From assembly GCF_030269445.1 (NCBI RefSeq), contig NZ_BSTJ01000015.1, positions 1 to 64,000 of the forward strand: a DNA stretch of 64,000 bases, in the 5' to 3' direction. Positions 6,930 to 14,591 of the stretch are shown here, piece by piece. The DNA comes from Actinoallomurus iriomotensis (GTDB taxonomy: Bacteria; Actinomycetota; Actinomycetes; Streptosporangiales; Streptosporangiaceae). The translations under genes and the position numbers were made by a program. Under the pieces are notes generated by a model. It did not search any database. It saw only the letters and a list, made by a program, of their open reading frames with translations, and was not told where the DNA came from. Numbering within the stretch: position 1 is the stretch's first letter; each line of letters opens with the position of its first letter.

Positions 6930-9313
6930 GGCGTCACTCCACTAGCCACATCAGGTTGGTGGTCGTAGGCGGCGGCTAGGTGGTCTTGAAGCTCGGCATG
7001 CCGGAACTGGTAGATAGGGCCGACCGCGCGCAACAGACCGAGGCGGTGACAGTCGTCCAGGAAGGGCATCAGCTGGCGCGGTAGAAGCTCGGCTCGGGAG
7101 AGTCGCCAGGTGGCAACCAAATACGCCAGCCAGGCACGATGCTTGGCAGTGAGCCCGCCTACGATGCCGGTCGCGAGCCCGACCGTGAGTCCGACCGCCA
7201 GCCCCGTGAGCCCGACCGTGACTCCAAACATGAAGCCGGCCATGAGCCCGACCGTAAGCCCAGCAGTGCTGATACGAAGGAGGTTCAGGGTCCGGTCGGC
7301 GCGCCAGCTGCCCATCGGTGTCGTGGCGTGGTCGAGCTGCGCCGGTGCCTCCGCCAGAAACGGGACCGGAAGCCTAAATAGGAGCCCGACCGTGAGCGCG
7401 CCCAGAAGCCCGAACGCGAGCCCGACCGCGAGCCCGGACATGAGCCCGAACTTGTGCCAGTCCGTGAGCCCGAACGCGAGCCCGATCACGAGCCCGAGCC
7501 CGAGTTCACCCAAAACTCCGCCCGTGAGCCCGGCTGTGAGCCCGGCCACGACCCCACTCATGAGCCCGGCCACGAGCCCGAACTCGAGCCCGAACTCGAG
7601 CCAGACCACCCCGCCGGCCATATACCCGGCCACTAGCCCGATCACTACGATGCGCATGGGCTTGGCTGCTCGCTGCTGGAAGCGCAGGTCGGCGCGGCCT
7701 GGCAAGTCATTCGCCCACGGCCGTGCACCGCCCTTGCGCCAGGCTTCGGGTCCGACCGTGAGCGCGGCCACGAGCCCGACCATGATCCCGACCATGGGCC
7801 CGGCGAGGAAGCCGGCCATGAGCCCGAGCATGAGCCCAAACACGAGGGCGTTGAGGAGCGTGGCGGCGAGGTGAGTGGTTCGCGTGATCGCGTGGCTGGT
7901 GGCGGCCAGCCGCCACCAGGCGAAGTCGCGGATTCCGTTGCCGCCTGGCGTCGGTTGGTTGGTGAGGTGATAGGCCAAGTAGCTCAGCCAGCGCCGTGCC
8001 TGTTCGGGGTCACGGCGGCGCAGGGGCCGAAACGTCTCGGCGGGGTTCTTACCGGGCTCGCGCGTGGCGATGACCGCGGGGATGAGCTGGTCGAACAGGT
8101 GTGCCCGCAGCACGGCGGAGGCGGGAAAGCGGTTACGGTCGGCCAGGACACTGAGGTCGGTGCCGGGTGCGGTGTAAACGGTGCGCAGTAGCCACAATCC
8201 CAGCGGTGTGGCGGCGATCCCGGCCAATGCCGCTGGGCCATCCCCGGACGGTCCGGCCGGGGGCGTGTTGCGCAGTTTGATCAGGATGTCTCGCCATTGC
8301 GGTCCAGGGTTGGGCGGCAGGCAGCGGGCGAGGTGATCAGCGGCGTCCGCAGGGGCCAGCAGGCGTGGTTGCAGTATGGCGGCGGAGGTGAGTACGTCCC
8401 CGGCTGTGGTGACGGCGGCGGTGAACTCGTTGGTGCGGCTGGTGAGGATGAGTTGGTCATCGCCGCCCAGGGATCGGTTCAACGCGGCGATCACCTTGGC
8501 TCGGGCGGAGGAGGGTAGCTCGTCCAGCCCGTCCAGGATCGGGAGGATGTGCCCGCGGGCGGTCAGGGCTCGTACGACGTGGGCGCCGAGCCCGGGTGAG
8601 CGCAGTGCGGGGTAGTCGCGAGGAAGACGGTCGGTGAGCCACTCGTGCAGCCGGGGATGCTGGTCGGTGTCCCAGCTGGCGACCGGCAGCATCACCGGGA
8701 TCGGTTCGTCGGGGGTACGGGTGGCCAGCAGGTGCAGCAGAAGCTGCATCGCCAGGGTGGTCTTGCCCATCCCAGGCCCGCCCAGGATCACCAGGCGCCG
8801 CCGTCGAAGGTGGCGGAATCGGTCGACCAGTGCGTCGATGTCGGCGCTGGAGGCCGTCCACCACTCCTGATCGGTTTTGAGTGCGTCGCCTGGTGCGATG
8901 TTGGCCGGATGGTCCATCACTGCGGCGGTGCGCGAGTTCGGTGCGGGGGTGCGCCACCTCACTGGGATCGGTTCTGGATCGTCCAAGGACCGCAGCCGTG
9001 CCTCGTTTTTCCACTGTTCGCCCACCAACCCGGCCAGCATGTCCTTGGCGCGGGTCAGCGTGTCGGTGGTCGGTGCGGTCGCCGCGCGGTGCGCGTTTGA
9101 GCGCTGCCGGGCCCAGCGAAACACGGCGATGGCGGAACCTGCGACAACAAGCACGAACCCCCCGGTCAGCTGGGCGCGGTTCGCAGAGCTCTGCAGACCG
9201 TCCTTGCCGCCCAGAGGAGCGAACGTCACCGCTCCTAACAGCACCAGCCCGCCCATCAGCGCCAGCGCCGCCAGCCACGGCCACCACCTCTTGCCGCCTC
9301 GCATGGCCATCAT
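6926..9313 (-). CDS. NACHT-type NTPase with Gly-rich membrane domain
   Basis: 795 residues from ATG 9313. Two N-terminal transmembrane helices (about residues 10-35 and 45-65) come first. A conserved segment follows (G-E-Q-W-K-N-E-A-R, P-E-P-I-P-V-R-W). The NTPase has Walker A G-G-P-G-M-G-K-T-T near 177 and Walker B L-P-I-L-D-G-L-D-E-L-P near 258, where D-G-L-D-E-L is typical of NACHT. A 200-residue run of G-L-x-x-G-L and V-G-L-x-x-G repeats (about 480-700) should form many membrane helices. A winged-helix-like F-R-H-A-E-L-Q-D-H-L closes the protein. NACHT proteins of this layout are known in actinomycetes, and some bacterial NACHT proteins defend against phage. Upstream starts were rejected because they overlap the repeat copy at 9415-9675 and are Arg-rich. 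Confidence 0.8.
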   Translation of the reverse strand: MMAMRGGKRWWPWLAALALMGGLVLLGAVTFAPLGGKDGLQSSANRAQLTGGFVLVVAGSAIAVFRWARQRSNAHRAATAPTTDTLTRAKDMLAGLVGEQWKNEARLRSLDDPEPIPVRWRTPAPNSRTAAVMDHPANIAPGDALKTDQEWWTASSADIDALVDRFRHLRRRRLVILGGPGMGKTTLAMQLLLHLLATRTPDEPIPVMLPVASWDTDQHPRLHEWLTDRLPRDYPALRSPGLGAHVVRALTARGHILPILDGLDELPSSARAKVIAALNRSLGGDDQLILTSRTNEFTAAVTTAGDVLTSAAILQPRLLAPADAADHLARCLPPNPGPQWRDILIKLRNTPPAGPSGDGPAALAGIAATPLGLWLLRTVYTAPGTDLSVLADRNRFPASAVLRAHLFDQLIPAVIATREPGKNPAETFRPLRRRDPEQARRWLSYLAYHLTNQPTPGGNGIRDFAWWRLAATSHAITRTTHLAATLLNALVFGLMLGLMAGFLAGPMVGIMVGLVAALTVGPEAWRKGGARPWANDLPGRADLRFQQRAAKPMRIVVIGLVAGYMAGGVVWLEFGLEFGLVAGLMSGVVAGLTAGLTGGVLGELGLGLVIGLAFGLTDWHKFGLMSGLAVGLAFGLLGALTVGLLFRLPVPFLAEAPAQLDHATTPMGSWRADRTLNLLRISTAGLTVGLMAGFMFGVTVGLTGLAVGLTVGLATGIVGGLTAKHRAWLAYLVATWRLSRAELLPRQLMPFLDDCHRLGLLRAVGPIYQFRHAELQDHLAAAYDHQPDVASGVTP

Positions 9314-9414
9314 TCTGGCCCGCGTCACCGGCGCTAGAAGAAATAGCGTCCACAAGCGGCCCACCGATCGCTGTGGCGCACGAGATTCGATGGTCTCCCA
9401 CGTGCGGTGCGGAC

Positions 9415-9675
9415 TTAGACCGGGACGATGGAGCAGGACCGGTGATACGCGCCTACGCGGCCGGCAAGTCGCTGCCTGAACTGCCGACCGGGGAGCAGCC
9501 GAGAGACGTCCTCGGCGTGGCGTACGCAACGATCCCCGTCGACCGGCGCGCCAGCCGCCTGCCCGAACATGTGGACGTGCTGGGCGTCCCGCACTACCGG
9601 CGCGGCGACCTCGAGCGGGTGCCGGTGGAGATGCGGCCGGGCCGCGGCGTGGGCGGTGGCCGGCCACGTAAGTAG
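9415..9675 (+). pseudogene. Degenerate second copy of the wHTH gene 3' half
   Basis: The plus-strand frame ending at the TAG of 9673-9675 reads R-A-Y-A-A-G-K-S-L-P-E-L-P-T-G-E, then L-G-V-A-Y-A-T-I, P-E-H-V-D-V-L-G-V-P-H-Y-R-R and R-P-G-R-G-V-G-G-G-R-P-R. This copies the C-terminal 85 residues of the gene at 6513 but lacks about 13 residues of the second HTH. It starts inside the 5' flank of the NACHT gene, on the other strand. A GTG at 9442 could start a short peptide, but a truncated duplicate is more likely. Confidence 0.75.
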
Positions 9676-9705
9676 CGCCGGACCTGCACGTCTCTCTCTA
9701 AGTTG

Positions 9706-9732
9706 AACTCTACTTAGGGTCTAGGTAGAGTT
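9706..9732. promoter_or_regulatory. Probable PadR operator/promoter
   Basis: AACTCTAC at 9706-9713 is perfectly inverted at 9725-9732 (GTAGAGTT) around 11 bases, ending 5 bases before the ATG of the PadR gene. PadR-family repressors usually bind such AT-containing palindromes over their own promoters, so autoregulation is likely. Confidence 0.65.
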
Positions 9733-9737
9733 AAAGC

Positions 9738-10079
9738 ATGCCGAAGAAGACGGGCCCGCGGATGACGCTGCCGACGCAGCTCGTCTTGCGGGCAATGCTC
9801 GAAGAACCGACACGCGAAATGTACGGCTTGGAGATCGTCCAGGCCGCCGGTCTCGCCAGCGGCACCATCCACCCGATCCTTGCCCGCCTGGAAGGCATCG
9901 ACTGGGTGGAGTCACGATGGGAGGAAGCTGACCCTCGCGAGCAGGGACGCCCGCGGCGCCGCTACTACCGCCTGACCCCCGATGGCGCAGAGCGGGCCCG
10001 CATCGCCCTCGCTCAGGCCCGTACCCAGATCGGAGAGTTCACCGCCCTGCGGACTCGTCCTGCCGGCGGCGCAACGTGA
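9738..10079 (+). CDS. PadR-family transcriptional regulator
   Basis: 113 residues. The winged helix spans about residues 8-95: L-P-T-Q-L-V-L-R-A-M-L, M-Y-G-L-E-I, the recognition region A-S-G-T-I-H-P-I-L-A-R-L-E, and a wing with R-P-R-R-R-Y-Y-R-L-T-P-D-G. This is the standard PadR fold without a long C-terminal domain (PadR-s1-like). It probably represses its own operon through the palindrome at 9706-9732. Its stop overlaps the GTG of the next gene (GTGA), so translation of the three genes to 11049 is coupled. Confidence 0.85.
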   Translation: MPKKTGPRMTLPTQLVLRAMLEEPTREMYGLEIVQAAGLASGTIHPILARLEGIDWVESRWEEADPREQGRPRRRYYRLTPDGAERARIALAQARTQIGEFTALRTRPAGGAT

Positions 10080-10753
10080 AGCACATACAGCTCGTCGGCA
10101 TAGTGGACGTGACGATCTCTGACCTGGATGAAGAGCTATACAGACGGGCAGCAAATCTTACGAAAGATGTAAATAAGGCCCACGAAGAAGCGCGACTGTT
10201 TTGCCGACTTGTGCAATCATCGGACCGTCCGCCCGACAATGCACTTCCCAAATTTAGGACGTTTGTCCGATCGCTTGAGGCTGAAGCATTGACGCTCGGC
10301 CGTCAGACCCTCAGCCCTGTAGCACAGTCCAATGCCGAAGCCCTTGCCCACTGCCTCAGGGACGTTCATCAGTTCATTCGACATATTGACGTACGCGTCA
10401 CCCAATCAATCAGACAGTTGAATGATAATCTGTGTCTTTTGAACAACGCTCAGCTCCATGCCCATAACCTAGTCAACTCGTTGCATACCGCTCGGGAGGA
10501 AATTGCGTGGGCTCAGAGAAGACGGGCTGAGGTGACGCCATCAGCCGGGCGGCTCATGGCGGCGGTTGGGACGATGGTGCCCATCGCACACCGGCTGCGC
10601 TACCTAGAGGAGTGGAATGCCGAGTTGTGGGACTTGGCAGAAGCTGGAGCGGGCCGATGGCATCAGCTCGGCTACGCGACGCGTCTCCTCACCCGTGCAT
10701 GGACGCTGCGCCGTGAACTGAACGCACCGCACGCGCGGAAGACTATGTCGTGA
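10076..10753 (+). CDS. Unknown helical protein in the PadR operon
   Basis: 225 codons from GTG 10076, overlapping the PadR stop. The composition is clearly lower in GC than the neighbours, which suggests recent transfer. Predicted mostly helical, with heptad-like stretches (L-H-T-A-R-E-E-I-A-W-A-Q-R-R-R and similar) and no membrane segment. No family was recognised. The next gene starts inside its stop (GTGA) and encodes a membrane protein, so the two may act together at the membrane. Confidence 0.7.
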   Translation: MKHIQLVGIVDVTISDLDEELYRRAANLTKDVNKAHEEARLFCRLVQSSDRPPDNALPKFRTFVRSLEAEALTLGRQTLSPVAQSNAEALAHCLRDVHQFIRHIDVRVTQSIRQLNDNLCLLNNAQLHAHNLVNSLHTAREEIAWAQRRRAEVTPSAGRLMAAVGTMVPIAHRLRYLEEWNAELWDLAEAGAGRWHQLGYATRLLTRAWTLRRELNAPHARKTMS

Positions 10754-11049
10754 AGAGTCACGGTGCCCAGATCGCGAAGGCGGCGGGTGGCGGCCTTATG
10801 GTGTCGGCCATCGGCGCACTCGCAGCCATGGACCATCTGGCACTGGCCCTCGTCGTCGGCGTGCTCGTGCTAGTCGTCCTGGCAATGTGCTGGGTCGTGG
10901 CCGACTTCGCCAGGTCTTCGAACCTCGCGCTGTTGATCCGCGCGTTCGGGGAGCGGCGAGGGCCACAGGAACCACCCTCCGCTGAAGGAGTTGATCCGGC
11001 CGGAGTGGAGCGGCGCGGCGGTGGGCGCCGAGCTGGGGTGCACGCGTGA
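10750..11049 (+). CDS. Small two-span membrane protein
   Basis: 99 codons from GTG 10750. Two hydrophobic segments (about residues 10-25 and 28-53, with A-L-A-L-V-V-G-V-L-V-L-V-V-L-A) are followed by a short cytoplasmic tail. The last 25 residues are Arg/Gly-rich. They run into a copy of the wHTH tail 18 bases later, so the natural C-terminus may have been replaced at an insertion junction. It is the third gene of the PadR operon; function unknown. Confidence 0.6.
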   Translation: MKSHGAQIAKAAGGGLMVSAIGALAAMDHLALALVVGVLVLVVLAMCWVVADFARSSNLALLIRAFGERRGPQEPPSAEGVDPAGVERRGGGRRAGVHA

Positions 11050-11066
11050 GCGGTCCGACGCCTCGC

Positions 11067-11149
11067 ACGACCGGCGCGCGGACCTCGCGCGGGTCCCGGT
11101 CGAGATGCGGCCGGGCCGCGGCGTCGGCGGTGGGCGACCTCGGGATTAG
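11067..11149 (+). pseudogene. Third copy of the wHTH 3' tail
   Basis: The last 27 codons (R-R-A-D-L-A-R-V-P-V-E-M-R-P-G, then R-G-V-G-G-G-R-P-R, TAG at 11147-11149) repeat the C-terminus of the gene at 6513 almost exactly. No start belongs to it. It marks the downstream edge of the PadR operon. Confidence 0.75.
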
Positions 11150-11166
11150 CCTGTATCGGCAAAGCC

Positions 11167-12018
11167 TCAGTAGAGCGCGATCGCGTTCACGATGATGGCT
11201 GGACCCGCGATGAAGGCGTGGACGTCCTCTGCCGGAAGGTCGAGCTCAAGCTGATTGACCATAACGTCTTCGACGATGTCGCCTATCTGGGGCATGAGCT
11301 TGCGCCGCATTATGTGCTCCCAGTCATAGAGCAGCCACTCTTCAGCGCTGATATATCCCTCGTCGCCTTCAGGGATCAGCCGTTCGACGTTGCCCAAGAC
11401 GCGCAGTTCACCCTCCACCCTGTTAGCCGATGCCTCGTCGATGAAGTGGTCCGGCCGTACGTTGACGTAGACCTTCTGCGGGAGTGTGGAACCGGTGAGT
11501 TCCAACAAGAGCGGGATAGGTAGGAGTTCATTCCGCAGGTAAACCTGCTTCAGTTGTTCGGCGACAGGCAGCGCCTCGACATTGAGATCGGAGATAGTCT
11601 CAAGATCGACATCTGCATCGTCCATGAGCCGGCGGAAAACAAAAAACATTTTTCCAGCCAGGCTGGCCGCAGTTATTCGCGTGATTCCTTCGATCTCAAT
11701 CAGGTCATCTTTACTGAGGGCCGTATTGTCGTCCGGGTTGACCGTGACGGCACCATCAGCGATAAGAGAGTCGATTACCTTGCTCGCCGTGGCCTTCTCC
11801 TTCGGCTCCAGCTTGTAGGTCGATTGGTATTCGACATCTGTCCCAACAGATGCATTCATTGTCAGGCCGGAGATACCCGCTTTGCCTCCGCCGGACCTCT
11901 TGCGCACTGTCTTCTCGACAATGTCCGCCTGCCGGGATACCTCAATCTCGTGGTATTCGGCCTGAGCGAGCAGTGTTTCTGTGTCGAGGTAGATCGGTGA
12001 CCGCAGCGCCATGGGCAA
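11167..12018 (-). CDS. DUF6414-like protein of unknown function
   Basis: 283 codons (ATG 12018, or ATG 12012). It begins I-Y-L-D-T-E-T-L-L-A-Q-A, resembling the start of DUF6414 proteins. It has no membrane segment and ends with a hydrophobic strand, G-P-A-I-I-V-N-A-I-A-L-Y. The gene is notably lower in GC than its surroundings and stands alone on the minus strand between repeat copy 3 and gene fragments, which suggests recent horizontal arrival. The family name is from memory of the N-terminal motif and is tentative. Confidence 0.6.
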   Translation of the reverse strand: MPMALRSPIYLDTETLLAQAEYHEIEVSRQADIVEKTVRKRSGGGKAGISGLTMNASVGTDVEYQSTYKLEPKEKATASKVIDSLIADGAVTVNPDDNTALSKDDLIEIEGITRITAASLAGKMFFVFRRLMDDADVDLETISDLNVEALPVAEQLKQVYLRNELLPIPLLLELTGSTLPQKVYVNVRPDHFIDEASANRVEGELRVLGNVERLIPEGDEGYISAEEWLLYDWEHIMRRKLMPQIGDIVEDVMVNQLELDLPAEDVHAFIAGPAIIVNAIALY

Positions 12019-12134
12019 AGTCTCCCACTGACCTATGACAGCACGCGAACAGCCAGATCGCGATCAGGGCTGGATCTATCGGCTCCTTTCGGGCCCGGAG
12101 GCCGACGTGCGCCGTTGACCGCGTGGCTTGTTCC

Positions 12135-12314
12135 TCACGACGTTGGCCCCCATCGCTGGTGTGCGCGGTCCCAGGTGACCAGGTCGGCCTCGGCGATGCG
12201 GCCGAGCTCGTTGAGGTCTACGCTGAACCGGCGCGCGTCGGCGACGCCCGGCATGGTGCCGTCCCAGATCTGGCCCCAGCCGCCCTGTCGAGGATGCGAC
12301 CAGACCGTAACCGG
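12135..12314 (-). pseudogene. C-terminal fragment of an unknown protein
   Basis: A 59-codon minus-strand frame closes at TGA 12135-12137 and reads T-V-W-S-H-P-R-Q-G-G-W-G-Q-I-W-D-G-T, then F-S-V-D-L-N-E-L-G-R-I and W-D-R-A-H-Q-R-W-G. The Trp/Asp-rich composition is protein-like, unlike the overlapping Arg-rich frames. It opens directly after a stop, so it has lost its 5' part or starts at an internal ATG. Family not recognised. Confidence 0.4.
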
Positions 12315-12364
12315 TCACCCGGAAGCCCAGGCAGCAGACCGTCCACAAGCGGCATTATCGAGGC

Positions 12365-12826
12365 GTGAGCACCCTCCAGTTCATCGACTCCATGACCGGC
12401 AGGCTCGCGTGGCCACTGTCCGCCATCGTCCTCGGACTCATCTTCCGCAGGTCCCTCGTGTAACTCCTTGGCCGAGTCCGCCGGTTGAAGTGGGGGGAAA
12501 AGGAAGCCGAGCTCGCCGAGTTGGCCGAGGCCACCAACGACGTTCGGGAAGCCGTCCGGGAGGCCACAGCACCGCTGCCGGAGGACGCGCAAGAGAGAGA
12601 AGCGGCGCAACGGGAACGCATCGAACGATTGATGCGCGACGCTGCGTCTTGGGGTTTCCGCCTGGCGCAACGACGCCCCAACGAACCACCACCCAAGTTC
12701 GAAATCGACTGGGACGGCGATCTCCCTCTGCTGATGGTTAGGTCGAAAGACTCGGATCCACTCTCTGCCCGGACCCAGGCCGAGGTTGATGCTTTCTTGG
12801 ACAAAGCTCACAGGGGACTTCTCTAG
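12365..12826 (+). pseudogene. Membrane/coiled-coil protein interrupted by an in-frame TAA
   Basis: GTG 12365 opens a frame with one transmembrane helix (W-P-L-S-A-I-V-L-G-L-I-F-R-R-S-L-V) that hits TAA at 12461-12463. The same frame then continues L-L-G-R-V-R-R-L-K-W-G-E-K-E-A-E-L and 100 charged helical residues to the stop at 12826. Actinobacterial proteins that join a TM of the type F-R-K-P-L-x-x-L-L-x-R to a charged helical domain are common, so this looks like one gene with a nonsense change. A second start (TTG 12482 or ATG) could still produce the soluble part. Confidence 0.6.
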
Positions 12827-13068
12827 GCGCGACACTGGTCCATCATTGGCACATCTTCGAACACTCTAACGGCGGGGGTGACCTATATGGACAAGCACTG
12901 GGCCGAAACGATGGCCCTCTACTTTGGGGCTGGGGTCACGTTCGGGAGTAGGACGCCGGTACGCCCAGCGCGGCCCGCGCGGGCGTTCGTCAAACGCTCG
13001 TTTTCCGAACGCCCCGCCCGGCGCGACAGTCGAGGACGCCGCCTCGGTCGCGCCCCGGATATGGGTCG

Positions 13069-13251
13069 ATGCTGCGGGCGCGGCCACCCGCACTCACCGG
13101 AGACCAGCTCGAACAGGTGCGGACGGCGTTCCGCGACGAAGGCGCCTCGATCGCTGGACTCGCGCGTCAGCACGGGATGAGCCGAGTCGCCGTGCGCACC
13201 GCACTGGCCGACCTGCTGCCCGACCCAAGGACCCCGCCCCCTCAGTCCTGA
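13069..13251 (+). CDS. Short HTH peptide, perhaps a recombinase tail
   Basis: 60 codons: P-P-A-L-T-G-D-Q-L-E-Q-V-R-T-A-F, then E-G-A-S-I-A-G-L-A-R-Q-H-G-M and S-R-V-A-V-R-T-A-L. This is a good helix-turn-helix of the type that ends serine recombinases and IS transposases. The ATG lies in an open frame extending a little upstream, so it may be the 3' remnant of a resolvase rather than a whole gene. 12827-13068 has no convincing coding sequence. Confidence 0.4.
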   Translation: MLRARPPALTGDQLEQVRTAFRDEGASIAGLARQHGMSRVAVRTALADLLPDPRTPPPQS

Positions 13252-13424
13252 TCGACAGACGGGCCACCCGCATCCGAACGGTCGACAGCGGTAACTCCGC
13301 CCGAACCGGCTCAGTGCCGCCGTTGACCGTTCCGTTGTTGGTCAAGGGCCTACTTCCGAGCCGGCCAGAACGAACAAGCCGAAATCGTCGAGCGAGTCTT
13401 CGAATAACCCCAGATCAGACACAA

Positions 13425-13565
13425 GTTCGTTGGTTTTTCCGCGTTCGCTACGGCCACTCCTGGTTCCGCCGCCTGCGCATCCGCTGGGAGATCCGAGACG
13501 ACATCCACGAGGCGTTCATGACCCTGGCCGCAGCCATCATCTGCTGGCGACGCCTCGTCCGCTGA
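13425..13565 (+). pseudogene. IS5-family transposase, C-terminal fragment
   Basis: The plus strand reads Y-G-H-S-W-F-R-R-L-R-I-R-W-E-I-R, D-D-I-H-E-A-F-M-T-L and I-I-C-W-R-R-L, then TGA. These are the last 45 residues of IS5-family transposases, including the R-W-E region after the catalytic Glu. The 5' nine tenths of the gene are missing. The element's right end follows at once at 13564-13583. Confidence 0.75.
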
Positions 13566-13583
13566 TCATTCTGTTAGGACCTC
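13564..13583. repeat. Right terminal inverted repeat of the IS5 fragment
   Basis: GATCATTCTGTTAGGACCTC overlaps the transposase stop codon and matches the end at 107-126 at 19 of 20 positions. The IS982 element begins at the very next base, 13584. Confidence 0.7.
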
Positions 13584-14591
13584 CTAGATGATTGATTCCA
13601 AGGGATCTTGGTGTCAGTGGTCGTAGGCGGTCAGTGAGCGGGTGACGGGCTGGCCGGTGTGGTGGTTGTGCCAGATGGCGGCGGTGAGCGCGAGGATGCG
13701 CTGAAGGATGCGGGCTATGACGCCGTTCGGGGTGCGTCCGCCGTGTCGTTCGAGGTCGAGCTGGGCTTTGAAGGTTTGGTTGATCGATTCGATGATCTGA
13801 CGCAGTGGTTTGAACAGTGTGGCGCCGGGCCGTTCGCGTTCGTGCTTACGGGCGGGGCGTAGCAGGTTCACGCCGGCCTCGGCGAGGGTGTGTTCGAAGG
13901 CCTTGCCGTAGTAGTGCCGGTCACCGATCAGTGTCTGGCCGGGTCGGTCGGCCACCAGGCCGGGTTCGGTGTCGAAGATGCCCAGCAGGGTCTGGCGTTC
14001 GTCGGCTTTGGCGCCGGTGAGGGCGAAGGCGATCGGCAGGCCGGACAGGGTGGCGACCAGGTGCAGGCGCAGTCCCCAAAAGAACCGCGAATGGCTGGCG
14101 CAGTAGCCGTACTGCGCCCATCCGGCCAGGTCACTGCGCTTGGCCGTCTCTCGGGAACGACCGCATTCGACCGGCGTGGAGTCGATGACCCACACATCGT
14201 CGCGCCAAAAGGCGGTATCGGTGGCCAGCGCCCGGAGCACATGTTTGATCATGACCGCCGCGCCGCGTAGCCGTTTGTTGTAACCCGGTTGTTCGGGCAG
14301 GTAGGGGAACAGATGCCGCAGGTGAGCACGGGCATGACGCAACCAGCGGGCTTCGGAGACGAAGCCCAGCAGGGCCTGCATCATCGCCATGGTGACCAAC
14401 TCGGCGTCGGTGAGCTTAGGGACGATGCCCACCTTCGGGCGCCAGGGCGCCAGGTGCGGCGATTCCTTCAGGAGATCATCGATCTTCACGTACAGTGCTG
14501 TCGCGAGGGTGTCTAGATCGGTCGTCACAACCTGATCTTGGACACCCTCGCTGCGTCTGCGCACCAAGATCCCTTGGAATCACTCATCTAG
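13584..14591. mobile_element. Complete IS982-family insertion sequence
   Basis: The 30 bases at 13584-13613 are inverted at 14562-14591 with a single mismatch; both outer ends are CTAG. One transposase gene fills the element (1008 bases, normal for IS982). The right end overlaps the stop codon of the oxidoreductase gene (14588-14590). The left end abuts the IS5 fragment. No direct target duplication is evident. Confidence 0.85.
13614..14567 (-). CDS. IS982-family DDE transposase
   Basis: 317 codons, full length for the family. Key parts are L-T-D-A-E-L-V-T-M-A-M-M-Q-A-L-L-G (N-terminal), V-I-D-S-T-P-V-E-C with the first catalytic Asp, F-F-W-G-L-R-L-H-L, L-I-G-D-R-H-Y-Y-G with the second Asp, and a C-terminal R-Q-I-I-E-S-I-N-Q-T-F with the Glu. 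The reading frame is intact and both terminal repeats are present, so the element may be active. A GTG about 12 codons in could be the true start. Confidence 0.9.
   Translation of the reverse strand: MVRRRSEGVQDQVVTTDLDTLATALYVKIDDLLKESPHLAPWRPKVGIVPKLTDAELVTMAMMQALLGFVSEARWLRHARAHLRHLFPYLPEQPGYNKRLRGAAVMIKHVLRALATDTAFWRDDVWVIDSTPVECGRSRETAKRSDLAGWAQYGYCASHSRFFWGLRLHLVATLSGLPIAFALTGAKADERQTLLGIFDTEPGLVADRPGQTLIGDRHYYGKAFEHTLAEAGVNLLRPARKHERERPGATLFKPLRQIIESINQTFKAQLDLERHGGRTPNGVIARILQRILALTAAIWHNHHTGQPVTRSLTAYDH

Noticed and set aside
7110-7874. A 254-residue plus-strand frame made of S-P-T-x-S-P repeats
   Set aside because: It is the complement of the Gly-rich membrane repeat of the NACHT gene and has no independent support.
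6926-9667. A 913-residue reading of the NACHT gene starting at 9667
   Set aside because: The first 118 codons are Arg/Pro-rich and run antisense over the wHTH repeat copy; ATG 9313 before the first TM helix is better.
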